Made by a program: the position numbers and the translations under genes. A stretch of DNA of 64,000 nucleotides, taken from Acinetobacter pullicarnis. Its GTDB lineage: Bacteria > Pseudomonadota > Gammaproteobacteria > Pseudomonadales > Moraxellaceae. Under the pieces are notes generated by a model. The model searched no databases and was not told where the DNA came from. It was given only the letters and a program-made list of their open reading frames with translations. Every line of letters begins with the position of its first letter. The first letter of the stretch is position 1. Shown here piece after piece: positions 1 to 9,041 of this stretch. The DNA lies in the NCBI RefSeq assembly GCF_006352475.1, contig NZ_VCMZ01000001.1, positions 930,001 through 994,000 on the forward strand. Direction: 5' to 3'.

Positions 1-1
1 T

Positions 2-1168
2 GCGATTGGCCGCTGGGCAGGATTTACCATTGGTTGGTTATATTGGTGGTTTTGGGTTTTACTCATGGCATGGGAAGCCTATATTGCGGGCTTAATTTTG
101 CATGAATGGTTTCCATTGATCAGTGTCAATGTCTTTACCATGCTCATGACCATCGGTTTAATCTGCATTAACTTTATGCAGGTGAGTAAATACGGTGAAG
201 TCGAGTTTTGGTTTGCGCTGATTAAAGTGGTTGCGATTGTTATTTTTATCATCATTGGTATTTTAGCAATTACCAAACTATGGCCTTTGGCGCAGGTCAA
301 TGGCTTTAGTCAACTTACAGCACATGGTGGTTTTATGCCGAATGGCATTGGACCGGTGATTATTGCTTTATTGGGGGTCATGTTCTCCTTTCTTGGTGCA
401 GAGATTGTCACCATTGCAGCGTCTGAATCTAAAAATCCTGTTGAACAAACCCGCCGTGCAATTAAATCTGTGGTCTGGCGAATCTGTCTTTTTTATATTG
501 GTTCGATTTTCTTGATCGTGTGTATTGTGCCTTGGAATGATCCTTTATTGGCGCAAACTGGATATGGTGCATATCGACGGACTTTTGAAATTCTTGGTAT
601 TCCAGGGGCGCAATGGTTTATGAACTTTGTGGTACTTACTTCAGTAAGTAGCTGTTTTGTATCGGGTCACTATACTGCATCGCGGATGTTATATTCACTG
701 TCAAAGCGCGGTGATGCCCCAGCACTGTTCCAAAAAACCCGCGCCAATGGCACCCCTGTATTTTCAGTGTTGGCCTCTTGTTTTATTGCCTTCGCGATTG
801 CCTGCATGAATTTCTTCGATGCAATTCAACCGAGGGAGATTTTAGATCTGCTAATGAATACCACGGGCATGATTGCGATGTTGGTTTATTTGGTGATTGC
901 GATTTCACAAGTCAGACTCCGCCGTAAAATGGAGCGTGAGGGACAAGAGATTAAACTTAGAATGTGGTTATTCCCTTGGCTGAGTTATGTGGTGATTGCT
1001 TTTATTTCCATTTCACTGATCGCGATGGCTTTTTTAGATCAATATCGGGTATTGGTATTATCGACAGGCATTGCGGCATTTATGGTGATGCTGATCGGGA
1101 TTCTGGTACAGAGCAAAGCCAAGAAGAAACTGTTACAACCGCAAAAACTTGAACGCAGTTATTTTTAG
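2..1168 (+). CDS. gabP: GABA/amino acid permease (APC family), 5'-truncated by window edge
   Basis: The reading frame is open from nucleotide 2, so the true start lies upstream of the window and about 388 C-terminal residues are visible. It is a polytopic inner-membrane amino acid:cation symporter of the APC/AAT family. Visible features are a Trp-rich segment at the start (GWLYWWFWVL), successive hydrophobic helices, and an ASESKNP loop typical of GabP/AnsP/AroP relatives. The final helices are followed by a basic tail. GABA is inferred as substrate because gabT, gabD and a GabR-type regulator follow within 5 kb. Proline or another amino acid cannot be excluded from sequence alone. Confidence 0.85.
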   Translation, partial: AIGRWAGFTIGWLYWWFWVLLMAWEAYIAGLILHEWFPLISVNVFTMLMTIGLICINFMQVSKYGEVEFWFALIKVVAIVIFIIIGILAITKLWPLAQVNGFSQLTAHGGFMPNGIGPVIIALLGVMFSFLGAEIVTIAASESKNPVEQTRRAIKSVVWRICLFYIGSIFLIVCIVPWNDPLLAQTGYGAYRRTFEILGIPGAQWFMNFVVLTSVSSCFVSGHYTASRMLYSLSKRGDAPALFQKTRANGTPVFSVLASCFIAFAIACMNFFDAIQPREILDLLMNTTGMIAMLVYLVIAISQVRLRRKMEREGQEIKLRMWLFPWLSYVVIAFISISLIAMAFLDQYRVLVLSTGIAAFMVMLIGILVQSKAKKKLLQPQKLERSYF

Positions 1169-1281
1169 CAGTAATTCCGTGGCGTGGTGAAACGAGAAAA
1201 TTTCCCCTAGCCCGAATGCTCGTCAGTTAAGATTTCTTCATGATTCAAATGCCCCTCATCCCAGCCTTCTCCCCCAACGGG

Positions 1282-1593
1282 CATAGGTATCTACACATCT
1301 TTTGATATATGGATTACGATTCAAAGCAATCCATCCTTGCGCAGCAACGCTGCTCATCCATTTTTCTAAGGAAGGAGCGTTGTGTAGCATAAACTAGGCT
1401 TTGAATTCCCAAAAAAGTCCCCCTCTTTGGAAAAGAGGGGTTAGGGGAGATTGGGGATTTCTGAAATTCAATGAAATTTGCATTCAGCCCTAAATTCCAA
1501 ATCTAAACAGGACCTAAATACCTTGTATTAAGCTCAAATAGATTACATATTTCGACTACATATATTTCTTAAATATTTGTGTAGATACCTATG
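1282..1593. mobile_element. MITE-like non-coding element with 16-bp perfect terminal inverted repeats
   Basis: The ends are perfect inverted repeats: CATAGGTATCTACACA at 1282-1297 and its complement at 1578-1593. They are flanked by a 9-bp direct repeat CCCAACGGG (1273-1281 and 1594-1602) that looks like a target-site duplication. Because that repeat is itself partly palindromic, the boundary is ambiguous: a 19-bp repeat with a 3-bp duplication, or intermediate choices, fit equally well. The 312-bp body has no coding frame. It contains an internal hairpin (CCCCTCTTT/AAAGAGGGG, about 1421-1440). Removing the element restores a strong hairpin CCTTCTCCC/GGGAGAAGG in the target, so it landed in a palindromic intergenic sequence. 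The parent transposase is not in the window. Confidence 0.65.
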
Positions 1594-1694
1594 CCCAACG
1601 GGAGAAGGGGCTTTCAAACATAGTTTCATCAATCAAAAACGGCAGTATTTATCTTAGATGTGGAATATATTGCACAACTGGGAAGCAGGTTATT

Positions 1695-3191
1695 TTATTT
1701 TTGAGGGAAGATATCGTGTTCTTTGAGGCACTGTCTTAAGACACTAAAGGCCATCAGCATTTCTTTTTCAGCAACACAAGCAAAACCCAGTAATAAGCCA
1801 CGGGTACTTTGCTGCGATGGTTGATCAAAATACTGCGACAGTGGGCGAACTTTAACCCCACGCACCAAGGCCAATTGGGTAATCGAAACATCATCGGCAT
1901 AATCGGGGAGTTTTAACACCAAGTGTAAACCTGCTTCATGGCTATATTCATGCACAAAGTCAGGCCCTAAATAACGCTCAATCAGTTCAATTAAAAATGC
2001 ACGACGTTTGGCATATAACAAACGCATGCGTCGAATATGCGCGGCATAATGACCTTCCTGAATAAACTCAGCCAAGGTGCGTTGGGTGAGCATATTCCCA
2101 CCGCGATATAACTCGGCAGAGATCACTCTTAATGCTGCAACCAGATTTTTCGGCACCACCATATAACCAATACGCAGTGATGGATAAATGGTTTTACTAA
2201 AGGTTCCCATATAAATTACTGGGGTATTTTCTTCGAGTCCCTGTAATGATGGGAAAGGCTGACCAGAAAAGCGAAACTCACTGTCATAGTCATCTTCAAT
2301 GATCCAACTTTTATGAATCCGCGCTAATTCTAAGATTTGTCGACGACGTGCCAAACTTAAATGTGAACCCAATGGATATTGATGTGAGGGGGTCAGGGAA
2401 ATTAACTTGGGAATAGGGGCATCTGGATCTGGAATCATTCCCTCATGATCGACCGCCATTGGATGGATGGTGAGGCCATTCATACGCAAAATATTACGTG
2501 CGCCCCAATAGCCCGGATCTTCGATCCAAACATGGTCATTTAAATCACACAAGGCACGTGAAATAAAATCGACGGCTTGATGAATGCCTTCGGTAATTAA
2601 GATCTGATCCGCATCGCAACGGACTGAACGCGCTACACGCAGGTATTCGGCCAGTGCTTGTTTAAGCTCAAGGCAGCCGCCATCACTGGTGTAGATCAGT
2701 CCTGAAACATCCGCCTGACGACTTAAACGCATTTGAATTTTGCTAAATTCGGCATGCGGAAATTCGGTAACATCGGGAATACCTGGTACAAAAGCTCCCC
2801 ATTGATAGGGTGAAGACGCAGCATGTTGTAAAAATGCTGTGCCACGCTGCGATAGATGTTTTAAATCAAAACTACTTTTGTTTTTGGGGGCAGCTTCGTT
2901 TCGAGGAACATTCAAATAATTTTCTGGCAAGGTTTCTGCAACCCAAGTGCCACTGCCTGTCATGGCCTGCACATAGCCTTGGGCTCCCAATTGCTCATAG
3001 GCATTGAGAATGGTATTGCGGGAAACTTGTAGCTCTTTGGCCAAGTCACGCGATGCAGGCAAGCGGGTCTTGGGTGCCAAAACGCCATCAGTGATGGTGT
3101 CTCTGAGGCATCTGAATACCCGATGATAGAGCGCACCTTCGGTTTGTTGTTGTAGGCGTTGTAATAGATGATCACCCAATAAGCTGCGCAA
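1695..3191 (-). CDS. gabR: MocR/GabR-type transcriptional regulator (GntR HTH + aminotransferase fold)
   Basis: The 498-aa protein has an N-terminal GntR winged helix (residues about 20-85, including LPASRDLAKEL and VSRNTILNAYEQL). It is joined to a class-I aminotransferase-like domain with EDDYDSEFR (299-307) and the PLP lysine in GTFSK (K333). In B. subtilis GabR this architecture senses GABA plus PLP and activates gabTD while repressing itself. The gene is divergent from gabT-gabD, as expected of their regulator. The start is TTG, preceded by CAGGAG at good spacing. MocR proteins also control taurine or PLP genes, so the GABA role rests on context. Confidence 0.85.
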   Translation of the reverse strand: MRSLLGDHLLQRLQQQTEGALYHRVFRCLRDTITDGVLAPKTRLPASRDLAKELQVSRNTILNAYEQLGAQGYVQAMTGSGTWVAETLPENYLNVPRNEAAPKNKSSFDLKHLSQRGTAFLQHAASSPYQWGAFVPGIPDVTEFPHAEFSKIQMRLSRQADVSGLIYTSDGGCLELKQALAEYLRVARSVRCDADQILITEGIHQAVDFISRALCDLNDHVWIEDPGYWGARNILRMNGLTIHPMAVDHEGMIPDPDAPIPKLISLTPSHQYPLGSHLSLARRRQILELARIHKSWIIEDDYDSEFRFSGQPFPSLQGLEENTPVIYMGTFSKTIYPSLRIGYMVVPKNLVAALRVISAELYRGGNMLTQRTLAEFIQEGHYAAHIRRMRLLYAKRRAFLIELIERYLGPDFVHEYSHEAGLHLVLKLPDYADDVSITQLALVRGVKVRPLSQYFDQPSQQSTRGLLLGFACVAEKEMLMAFSVLRQCLKEHDIFPQK

Positions 3192-3226
3192 AAAACACTC
3201 TCCTGATATTTGAAAAATCCATTTTA

Positions 3227-3311
3227 ATTGCGTGGTTTACCATACACGAATTCGCAGAATGGCGCTTTGAGATTTTATATTGAATTACTAAGTTTATGAT
3301 TGCATGGTTTA
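3227..3311. promoter_or_regulatory. Candidate GabR operator: 13-bp direct repeat between gabR and gabT
   Basis: ATTGCGTGGTTTA (3227-3239) recurs as ATTGCATGGTTTA (3299-3311), with one mismatch. The copies are 72 bp apart, close to seven helical turns. MocR/GabR regulators are known to bind spaced direct repeats in the divergent promoter region. The remaining 3192-3582 stretch shows nothing else that can be supported. Confidence 0.35.
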
Positions 3312-3582
3312 TTTTGAAATTAAGCGGGTAAAAAGTAGCACGTATAAGCTGCACTCTATCCTGCGCCAACAAAATGATTTAACAATGAAATTGGCTCCTA
3401 ATCAAGTATAAGAAGTGGCACTGGTCACTCCCTGATAAACGCGCGACATTAGAGCTATCAAATTGAGCAACATTGAGTCGAACAACATCGAAGTGAATCG
3501 CGATGTTAAGCAAAGTCAGACTTTGCCGTTGAACGATTCAGGCGCTCCCAAATGCATGGTTAAAATAATCAGAGGTATGAAA

Positions 3583-4866
3583 ATGGATAATCAATACTTA
3601 GCACTGAATGCACGTAAACAACAAACCACGCCACGCGGTGTTGGCGTGATGTGCGACTGGTATGTAGAGCGTGCCGAGAACGCAACATTATGGGATCAGC
3701 AGGGTCGTGAATTTATCGATTTCGCTGGTGGAATTGCAGTATTAAATACTGGACATCGCCATCCAAAAATTATGGCAGCAGTGACTGAACAACTTGGAAA
3801 GTTCACTCATACTGCTTATCAAGTGGCACCGTATGAAAGTTATATCAGCTTAGTTGAAAAAATTATTGCACGTGCACCAATTAAAGGCCCGGCCAAAGCA
3901 GCATTGTTTACCACTGGTGCAGAAGCAGTTGAGAATGCAATCAAAATTGCACGTGCTGCCACCAAACGTCATGGCGTAATTACTTTTGGTGGCGCTTTTC
4001 ATGGTCGTAGCTTTATGACCATGGCGATGACTGGTAAAACCGCACCGTATAAGCGTGATTTTGGCGTGATGCCATCTGGGGTATTTCATGCGCGCTATCC
4101 AGTCGCGATTAATGGTATTTCAGTTGATGATGCGATTGAAAGCGTAGAAGAAATTTTCAGTGCCGATATTGCGGCACATGATGTTGCTGCGATTGTGCTT
4201 GAGCCTGTACAAGGTGAGGGTGGTTTCAATGTTGCACCACAAGAATTGATGATTCGCTTACGTCAGATTTGTGATCAACACGGTATTTTATTGATTGCCG
4301 ATGAAGTCCAAACTGGTTTTGCGCGTACAGGCAAATTATTTGCGATGGATCATCATCCTGAAATGAAAGTCGATATGATGACCATGGCAAAAAGTCTCGG
4401 TGGTGGTTTCCCAATTTCAGCGGTGGTGGGGCGTGCAGATGTCATGGATGCACCGAATCCAGGTGGCTTAGGCGGAACTTATGCCGGGAATCCATTGGCT
4501 GTGGCGGCAGCACATGCAGTCATTGAGGTGATTGAAGAAGAAAAGCTCTGTGATCGTGCCAATAAACTTGGAGCACAATTGATTGATGTGCTTGAAGATT
4601 TAAAAGACACGCATAGCTTTGTACGTGATATTCGTGGCTTGGGTTCGATGATTGCGGTTGAATTAGCAACAGCAGAACAAACCAAGGCGATTCAAGATTT
4701 TGCGATGAGTAAAAACTTGATATTGTTGAGCTGTGGAAAAAAAGCCAATGTGATTCGTTTCCTCTATCCATTGACTATTCCAGATGCGCAATTCCAAGCG
4801 GCCTTAAGTATTTTAAAACAAGGCTTTGCAGCAATATCCTCAAATAAAGTGAATGAAACTGCATGA
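3583..4866 (+). CDS. gabT: 4-aminobutyrate--2-oxoglutarate transaminase
   Basis: This class-III PLP aminotransferase transfers the amino group of GABA to 2-oxoglutarate, giving succinate semialdehyde and glutamate in the cytosol. The 427-aa length matches the family. Visible motifs are TTGAEAVENAIKIAR (PLP phosphate binding), FHGRSF, IADEVQTGF, and the Schiff-base lysine in TMAKSLGGGFP (about K270). The frame is open further upstream from a TTG at 3463. The ATG at 3583 (MDNQYL) was chosen because AGAGG lies seven bases before it and homologues begin there. The stop overlaps the gabD start in ATGA, so the two genes are translationally coupled. Activation by the adjacent GabR is inferred. Confidence 0.93.
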   Translation: MDNQYLALNARKQQTTPRGVGVMCDWYVERAENATLWDQQGREFIDFAGGIAVLNTGHRHPKIMAAVTEQLGKFTHTAYQVAPYESYISLVEKIIARAPIKGPAKAALFTTGAEAVENAIKIARAATKRHGVITFGGAFHGRSFMTMAMTGKTAPYKRDFGVMPSGVFHARYPVAINGISVDDAIESVEEIFSADIAAHDVAAIVLEPVQGEGGFNVAPQELMIRLRQICDQHGILLIADEVQTGFARTGKLFAMDHHPEMKVDMMTMAKSLGGGFPISAVVGRADVMDAPNPGGLGGTYAGNPLAVAAAHAVIEVIEEEKLCDRANKLGAQLIDVLEDLKDTHSFVRDIRGLGSMIAVELATAEQTKAIQDFAMSKNLILLSCGKKANVIRFLYPLTIPDAQFQAALSILKQGFAAISSNKVNETA

Positions 4867-6311
4867 TCAATCAAAAATATCACGCCTTATTAAACCATGC
4901 GGATATCACATTTGAAGCGCCTGCTTCAAATGCTGCGATCCAAGTGAATGATGCAGCAACAGGTGATGCGCTTGCATGGGTTAAAACTCATACGCAAGCC
5001 GCTGTTGAAGCAGCGATTTTGCGTTCACAACAAGCGCAAGCCGCATTTAAAAAACTAACCACCTTGCAACGTGCCGATTTACTAATGAATTGGTATCAAT
5101 TGATCCTCAAAAACCAAGAGGATTTAGCACAGATTCTAACCGCTGAACAAGGTAAGCCACTGGCTGAGGCGCGTGGTGAAATTGGCTCTGCAGCATCCTT
5201 TATCCGTTGGTTTGCAGAACAAGCCCGTCGTGTCGAAGGCGATATTCTGCCATCGGCGCAAGCACAGCAACGCTTATTGGTACTGAAACAACCCATTGGG
5301 GTGACCGCCGCGATTACGCCGTGGAATTTCCCCGCTGCGATGATTGCCCGTAAAATTGCACCGGCATTGGCTGCAGGTTGTTCAATGCTGATCAAACCTG
5401 CAGAGCAGACCCCTTTAAGTGCTTATGCTTTAGAGGTTTTGGCAACACAAGCGGGCTTACCCGCAGATGTGATGATCACCCTCAGTGGGGATGCCGTAGC
5501 AGTGGGTAAAACCCTATGTGAAAGTGATGTGGTACGTAAACTGAGTTTTACTGGGTCCACCGAAGTGGGTCGCATCTTAATGCAACAATGTGCGCCAACC
5601 ATTAAGAAGCTTTCGCTTGAACTGGGTGGCAATGCACCTGTGATCGTGTTTGATGATGCCAATATCGAACAAGCGGTCAAAGGCATCATGGCGAGTAAAT
5701 TCCGTAACAGTGGCCAAACCTGTGTTTGTGCCAATCGTGTTTATATTCAAGCCGGTGTATATGCTGCGGTCAGTCAGCGCGTGATCGAAGAAGTGAACAA
5801 GCTAAAAACCGGGGATGGTCGGGTAGATGGGGTGACTCAAGGCCCATTGATTGATGAAGAAGCGATTGCCAAAGTGCAAGCGCATATTCAAGATGCGGTC
5901 AGCCAAGGTGCCAAAGTTCAAGCTGGTGGCCAGCGTGTTGCCGCAGACAACACTTTCTTTGAGCCAACAGTATTGACCGATGTGACTCAAGCGATGCGCG
6001 TGGCACGTGAAGAAACCTTTGGGCCATTGGCACCACTGTTTCGTTTTGAGACTGAAGATGAAGCGGTCTTTATGGCCAATGATACCGAGTTTGGTTTAGC
6101 GGCTTATATCTTCACGCAAAGTTCAGCGCGTCAATGGCGTGTTGGTGAGGCGCTTGAATATGGCATGGTGGGCATCAATACCGGACTGATTTCCAATGAA
6201 GTTTCTCCTTTTGGGGGCATCAAACAATCGGGTCTAGGTCGTGAAGGTTCGCAATATGGCATTGAAGATTATCTTGAAATTAAATATATGTGCCTTGATT
6301 TATCTGAATAA
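4863..6311 (+). CDS. gabD: NAD(P)-dependent succinate-semialdehyde dehydrogenase
   Basis: This aldehyde dehydrogenase superfamily protein (482 aa, as for E. coli GabD) oxidises succinate semialdehyde to succinate, completing GABA entry to the TCA cycle. Visible motifs are ITPWNFP (cofactor domain), FTGSTEVG, the general base Glu in LELGGNAP (about E253) and the nucleophile in GQTCVCANR (about C287). It is coupled to gabT by an ATGA overlap, so this is a two-gene operon. A rho-independent terminator follows. A glutarate-semialdehyde role is possible for the family, but pairing with gabT favours the GABA shunt. Confidence 0.94.
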   Translation: MINQKYHALLNHADITFEAPASNAAIQVNDAATGDALAWVKTHTQAAVEAAILRSQQAQAAFKKLTTLQRADLLMNWYQLILKNQEDLAQILTAEQGKPLAEARGEIGSAASFIRWFAEQARRVEGDILPSAQAQQRLLVLKQPIGVTAAITPWNFPAAMIARKIAPALAAGCSMLIKPAEQTPLSAYALEVLATQAGLPADVMITLSGDAVAVGKTLCESDVVRKLSFTGSTEVGRILMQQCAPTIKKLSLELGGNAPVIVFDDANIEQAVKGIMASKFRNSGQTCVCANRVYIQAGVYAAVSQRVIEEVNKLKTGDGRVDGVTQGPLIDEEAIAKVQAHIQDAVSQGAKVQAGGQRVAADNTFFEPTVLTDVTQAMRVAREETFGPLAPLFRFETEDEAVFMANDTEFGLAAYIFTQSSARQWRVGEALEYGMVGINTGLISNEVSPFGGIKQSGLGREGSQYGIEDYLEIKYMCLDLSE

Positions 6312-6338
6312 TCCAAAGCTATCGCCTTGATTGATCTC

Positions 6339-6371
6339 AGCCAGTCCGTGTCATGCGGGCTGGCTTTTTAT
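6339..6371 (+). terminator. Rho-independent terminator of gabTD
   Basis: Stem AGCCAGTCCG / CGGGCTGGCT with a 7-nt loop is followed by a T-rich run, 27 bases after the gabD stop. Confidence 0.85.
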
Positions 6372-6542
6372 TGAGCCTAAAGGGGCTATCGCTTGGACGC
6401 AATCCAACTCAATAAATGAAAAACTAGACCGATGAGTTCTGCTTTAAAGCATAAGGTGATTGAATCTTCTATTGTGTTGTCTTCATAATGAACCTCAGAT
6501 TTAGCATTATTTAGTATGAAGAAAAGGGAGTTTCAACAGATC

Positions 6543-7343
6543 ATGACTGCGTATTATCAACAATTAAGTCGAAGCACAGATGCCAGTGGCACGGTCACCG
6601 CACAGTATTGTTCAAACATTCATGCCCAAGGTGCATGGAATCCACATGAGCAGCATATGGCACCAGCCAGTGGGCTCCTTGCTGCCGAACTTGAACAGTT
6701 TTCACCACGTGATGACATGCGGATTGGACGAATTAGTTATGATATTTTTGGTCTGATTAGTTTTGGTGAGTTCTCGATTGAAACATCGGTGATTCGTGCA
6801 GGTCGAACCATTGAATTGTTAGAGTCGAAAATGCTCGCCAATGGCAAAACTTGTGTGGTGGCACGTGCTTGGCGGATGTGTATTCAAGACAGCAGCAGTG
6901 TGGCTGGTCTTGAAGATCAAGCGATACATCATCCAGATCAATATACGCTTTGGTCGGGTTTAGAAAAATGGCCAGGTGGTTTTATTCAATCACTTGAAGC
7001 GCGCTCAAATGAACAACATCGTGCTGGTAAAGGCGTGGTGTGGTTAAACAATGAAAAACAAATGGTTGAAGGACATGCCGCCAGTGACTTTGTACATTTG
7101 ATGGGCATGTTGGATACCGCCAATGGGATTGTGCCTCGTCAAGAAGGCCAGTTTGAATGGGCATTCCCAAATCTTGACTTACAAGTACATATGTATCGTG
7201 CGCCACAAGGCAGATGGCTTGGCTTAGAAACGGTGCAACAATATGGCACCGATGGGATTGGTCTCACCAGTTCGGTTTTACATGATGTTTATGGGCCATT
7301 TGGGCGCAGTGAGCAGATTTTAACTTTAAGGAAACTGGGGTAA
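6543..7343 (+). CDS. Acyl-CoA thioesterase-like double-hotdog protein
   Basis: The protein is about 266 aa and resembles the TesB-like thioesterase family (two fused hotdog domains) that cleaves acyl-CoA. Supporting features are the N-terminal hotdog with an RIGRISYDIFG-type strand followed by the RAGRTIELLES segment. A second half follows, with ASDFVHLMGMLDTANG and a C-terminal GRWLGLETVQQYG strand. The ATG at 6543 was preferred because AGGGAG lies upstream, whereas the earlier in-frame ATG at 6516 has no ribosome binding site. The gene stands alone between two terminators. The substrate is unknown. Confidence 0.75.
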   Translation: MTAYYQQLSRSTDASGTVTAQYCSNIHAQGAWNPHEQHMAPASGLLAAELEQFSPRDDMRIGRISYDIFGLISFGEFSIETSVIRAGRTIELLESKMLANGKTCVVARAWRMCIQDSSSVAGLEDQAIHHPDQYTLWSGLEKWPGGFIQSLEARSNEQHRAGKGVVWLNNEKQMVEGHAASDFVHLMGMLDTANGIVPRQEGQFEWAFPNLDLQVHMYRAPQGRWLGLETVQQYGTDGIGLTSSVLHDVYGPFGRSEQILTLRKLG

Positions 7344-7371
7344 AAAGTCCGCTTCCTCAATAGGTTAATAC

Positions 7372-7398
7372 AGCCCTCTTTTGAGGGCTTTGTTATTT
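7372..7398 (+). terminator. Rho-independent terminator
   Basis: AGCCCTC-TTTT-GAGGGCT is followed by TTGTTATTTT, just after the thioesterase gene. Confidence 0.85.
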
Positions 7399-7474
7399 TA
7401 AGTTGCTTACTTCGTAAGCCAATTGTTTATACTGCTGAGTGGGTTAAATAAATTCAGCGAGAGTAGAAAACATC

Positions 7475-7942
7475 ATGTATTTACATCAAAAAATAAAATT
7501 AGGCCTATTTTTACTCGGTAGTCTGTTGCTTACAGCTTGCGTCAGCAGTAATAGCGTGATGTTTGGTAGCACGCCTTTAAAACTTGATTATTCTGAGCTA
7601 CAAGCAAAAACCGCCAACTTGTTTTATACCAATTTAAATCAGGGCATTGGGATTGGGGTGATACGAGATGTGATGCCAAATGCCAACAGCCATTTAACCG
7701 CGTGGACGCAAGCCATGATTGCTGAGCAAGAAGGTCAACGGGGCAGTGCCTTAATTAAAAAACAACTGGATCAGATCACTTATTATGAGGTCATTGATCA
7801 AAGAGCACAGGTGAAAATTATCTATGTATTTGGTGCCAATGAAAAAAATACCGCACTGCTAATCAAATTCTCGAAATTCCCGGTTGATGCCGTGATTCCC
7901 GATACATTTATCCAGAATCTCTATAATTTTAAAGCGTTCTAA
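7475..7942 (+). CDS. Small lipoprotein of unknown function
   Basis: This 155-aa protein has a lipoprotein signal peptide: a basic N terminus, the hydrophobic stretch LGLFLLGSLLL, then the lipobox LTAC with Cys near residue 22. It should therefore be lipidated. Serine at +2 after Val suggests no strong inner-membrane retention signal. The mature part (about 130 residues) has a KLDYSEL start and a strand-rich YYEVIDQRAQVKIIYVF segment, but no family I recognise. It stands alone between the thioesterase terminator and a convergent LysR gene. Confidence 0.7.
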   Translation: MYLHQKIKLGLFLLGSLLLTACVSSNSVMFGSTPLKLDYSELQAKTANLFYTNLNQGIGIGVIRDVMPNANSHLTAWTQAMIAEQEGQRGSALIKKQLDQITYYEVIDQRAQVKIIYVFGANEKNTALLIKFSKFPVDAVIPDTFIQNLYNFKAF

Positions 7943-7997
7943 TCGGAATGGAGTGCGATTTTTTCTTGCAGCGCGAGTGTTTGTGGATGCTTGATCA

Positions 7998-8864
7998 TCA
8001 AATAAAGGAAGATCGCAGCGTTTTAATTAACAACTCATATAAGTGATCAATGGCTTTTTCCCCACGCGATGCGGTACTTCGATAGACTGAAACTTGCATC
8101 GGCTCCAAGGGGCCAAATCCATGTTCTGCACCCAAAATTTTTAAATGAGGCGGAGCACTACATTGGGTCACGATTGCAATGGCCAAACCACTTTCTACGG
8201 CTGCAATTTGACCAACCAAACTCGAACTATGATAGACCACCCGATAACGACGCCCTTGCAAAGCCAATGAATGTATTGCGCTACGTTTCGCTAAACTACT
8301 GCTTTCATAGACAGCGATGGGAAGAGGATCTTGGCGCCAGATTTCAAAGTGGGGCGAGCCAACCCAAACCATTGGTTCGTGAAACAATAACGTGCCTTGA
8401 CGTGCATGGTCTCTTGAAATCAGGGCTAAATCTAAATCGCCATTTTCAATACGTGGAATTAAAGCGGTGGATTGTTCACAGTACAATTCAATTTCAACTG
8501 CACTATAGAGTGGTGCAAAGCGTTTTAGCACGGGCGTTAAGTATTTTCCTGCATAATCATCAGGCACGCCCAAGCGAATTCGCCCGCTCAGCGCTTCACC
8601 ATTGAAGGCGATCTGCGTCTCATGATGCAAATCTAAAATGCGCCGTGCATAGCCTAAAAGGAGTTGACCCTCTGGCGTGAGTTGAATCTGCCGATGGCTT
8701 CGAATTAAAAGTTGACAATGTAAGGTTGCTTCAAGTTTTTTGAGTTGCATGCTGACTGCAGATTGAGAGCGGTAGAGCACCGGTGCTGCACTTGACAGTG
8801 AACCCGTATCAACCACGGCAACAAAACACTTTAACCAATCGATTTGTAGATTTTGTAAATTCAT
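7998..8864 (-). CDS. LysR-family transcriptional regulator
   Basis: The 288-aa protein has the LysR layout. An N-terminal winged HTH (residues about 8-66; SLSSAAPVLYRSQSAVSMQLKKLE) is followed by a periplasmic-binding-protein-like effector domain. It is transcribed away from azlCD with a shared intergenic region holding a perfect TATTCGA-TTT-TCGAATA palindrome 12 bp before its start. It is therefore a likely autoregulator and controller of the AzlCD exporter, with a branched-chain or related amino acid as effector. The effector is inference from context only. Confidence 0.85.
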   Translation of the reverse strand: MNLQNLQIDWLKCFVAVVDTGSLSSAAPVLYRSQSAVSMQLKKLEATLHCQLLIRSHRQIQLTPEGQLLLGYARRILDLHHETQIAFNGEALSGRIRLGVPDDYAGKYLTPVLKRFAPLYSAVEIELYCEQSTALIPRIENGDLDLALISRDHARQGTLLFHEPMVWVGSPHFEIWRQDPLPIAVYESSSLAKRSAIHSLALQGRRYRVVYHSSSLVGQIAAVESGLAIAIVTQCSAPPHLKILGAEHGFGPLEPMQVSVYRSTASRGEKAIDHLYELLIKTLRSSFI

Positions 8865-8875
8865 AAGATTTTAGT

Positions 8876-8892
8876 TATTCGATTTTCGAATA
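8876..8892. promoter_or_regulatory. Candidate LysR operator palindrome
   Basis: A perfect 7-3-7 dyad, TATTCGA-TTT-TCGAATA, lies between the divergent LysR gene and azlC. It contains the T-N11-A core typical of LysR binding sites. A further half site, TATTCGA, lies a few bases downstream. Confidence 0.55.
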
Positions 8893-9041
8893 GTATATTC
8901 GAGGATTATGCGCTTTTCATTCTTTATTTATCCACTCATAATTTAACAAGAAATAAAGGGGGAAATTTCCCTAATCTTCATCAGGTTATACTTACTTATA
9001 TAAATTACATAGGTGTTTAAGAACTGTTAAGGAAAACGACT

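Noticed and set aside
3463..3582. 40-residue N-terminal extension of gabT from a TTG
   Set aside because: No ribosome binding site, non-family residues, and a well-placed AGAGG precedes the ATG at 3583.
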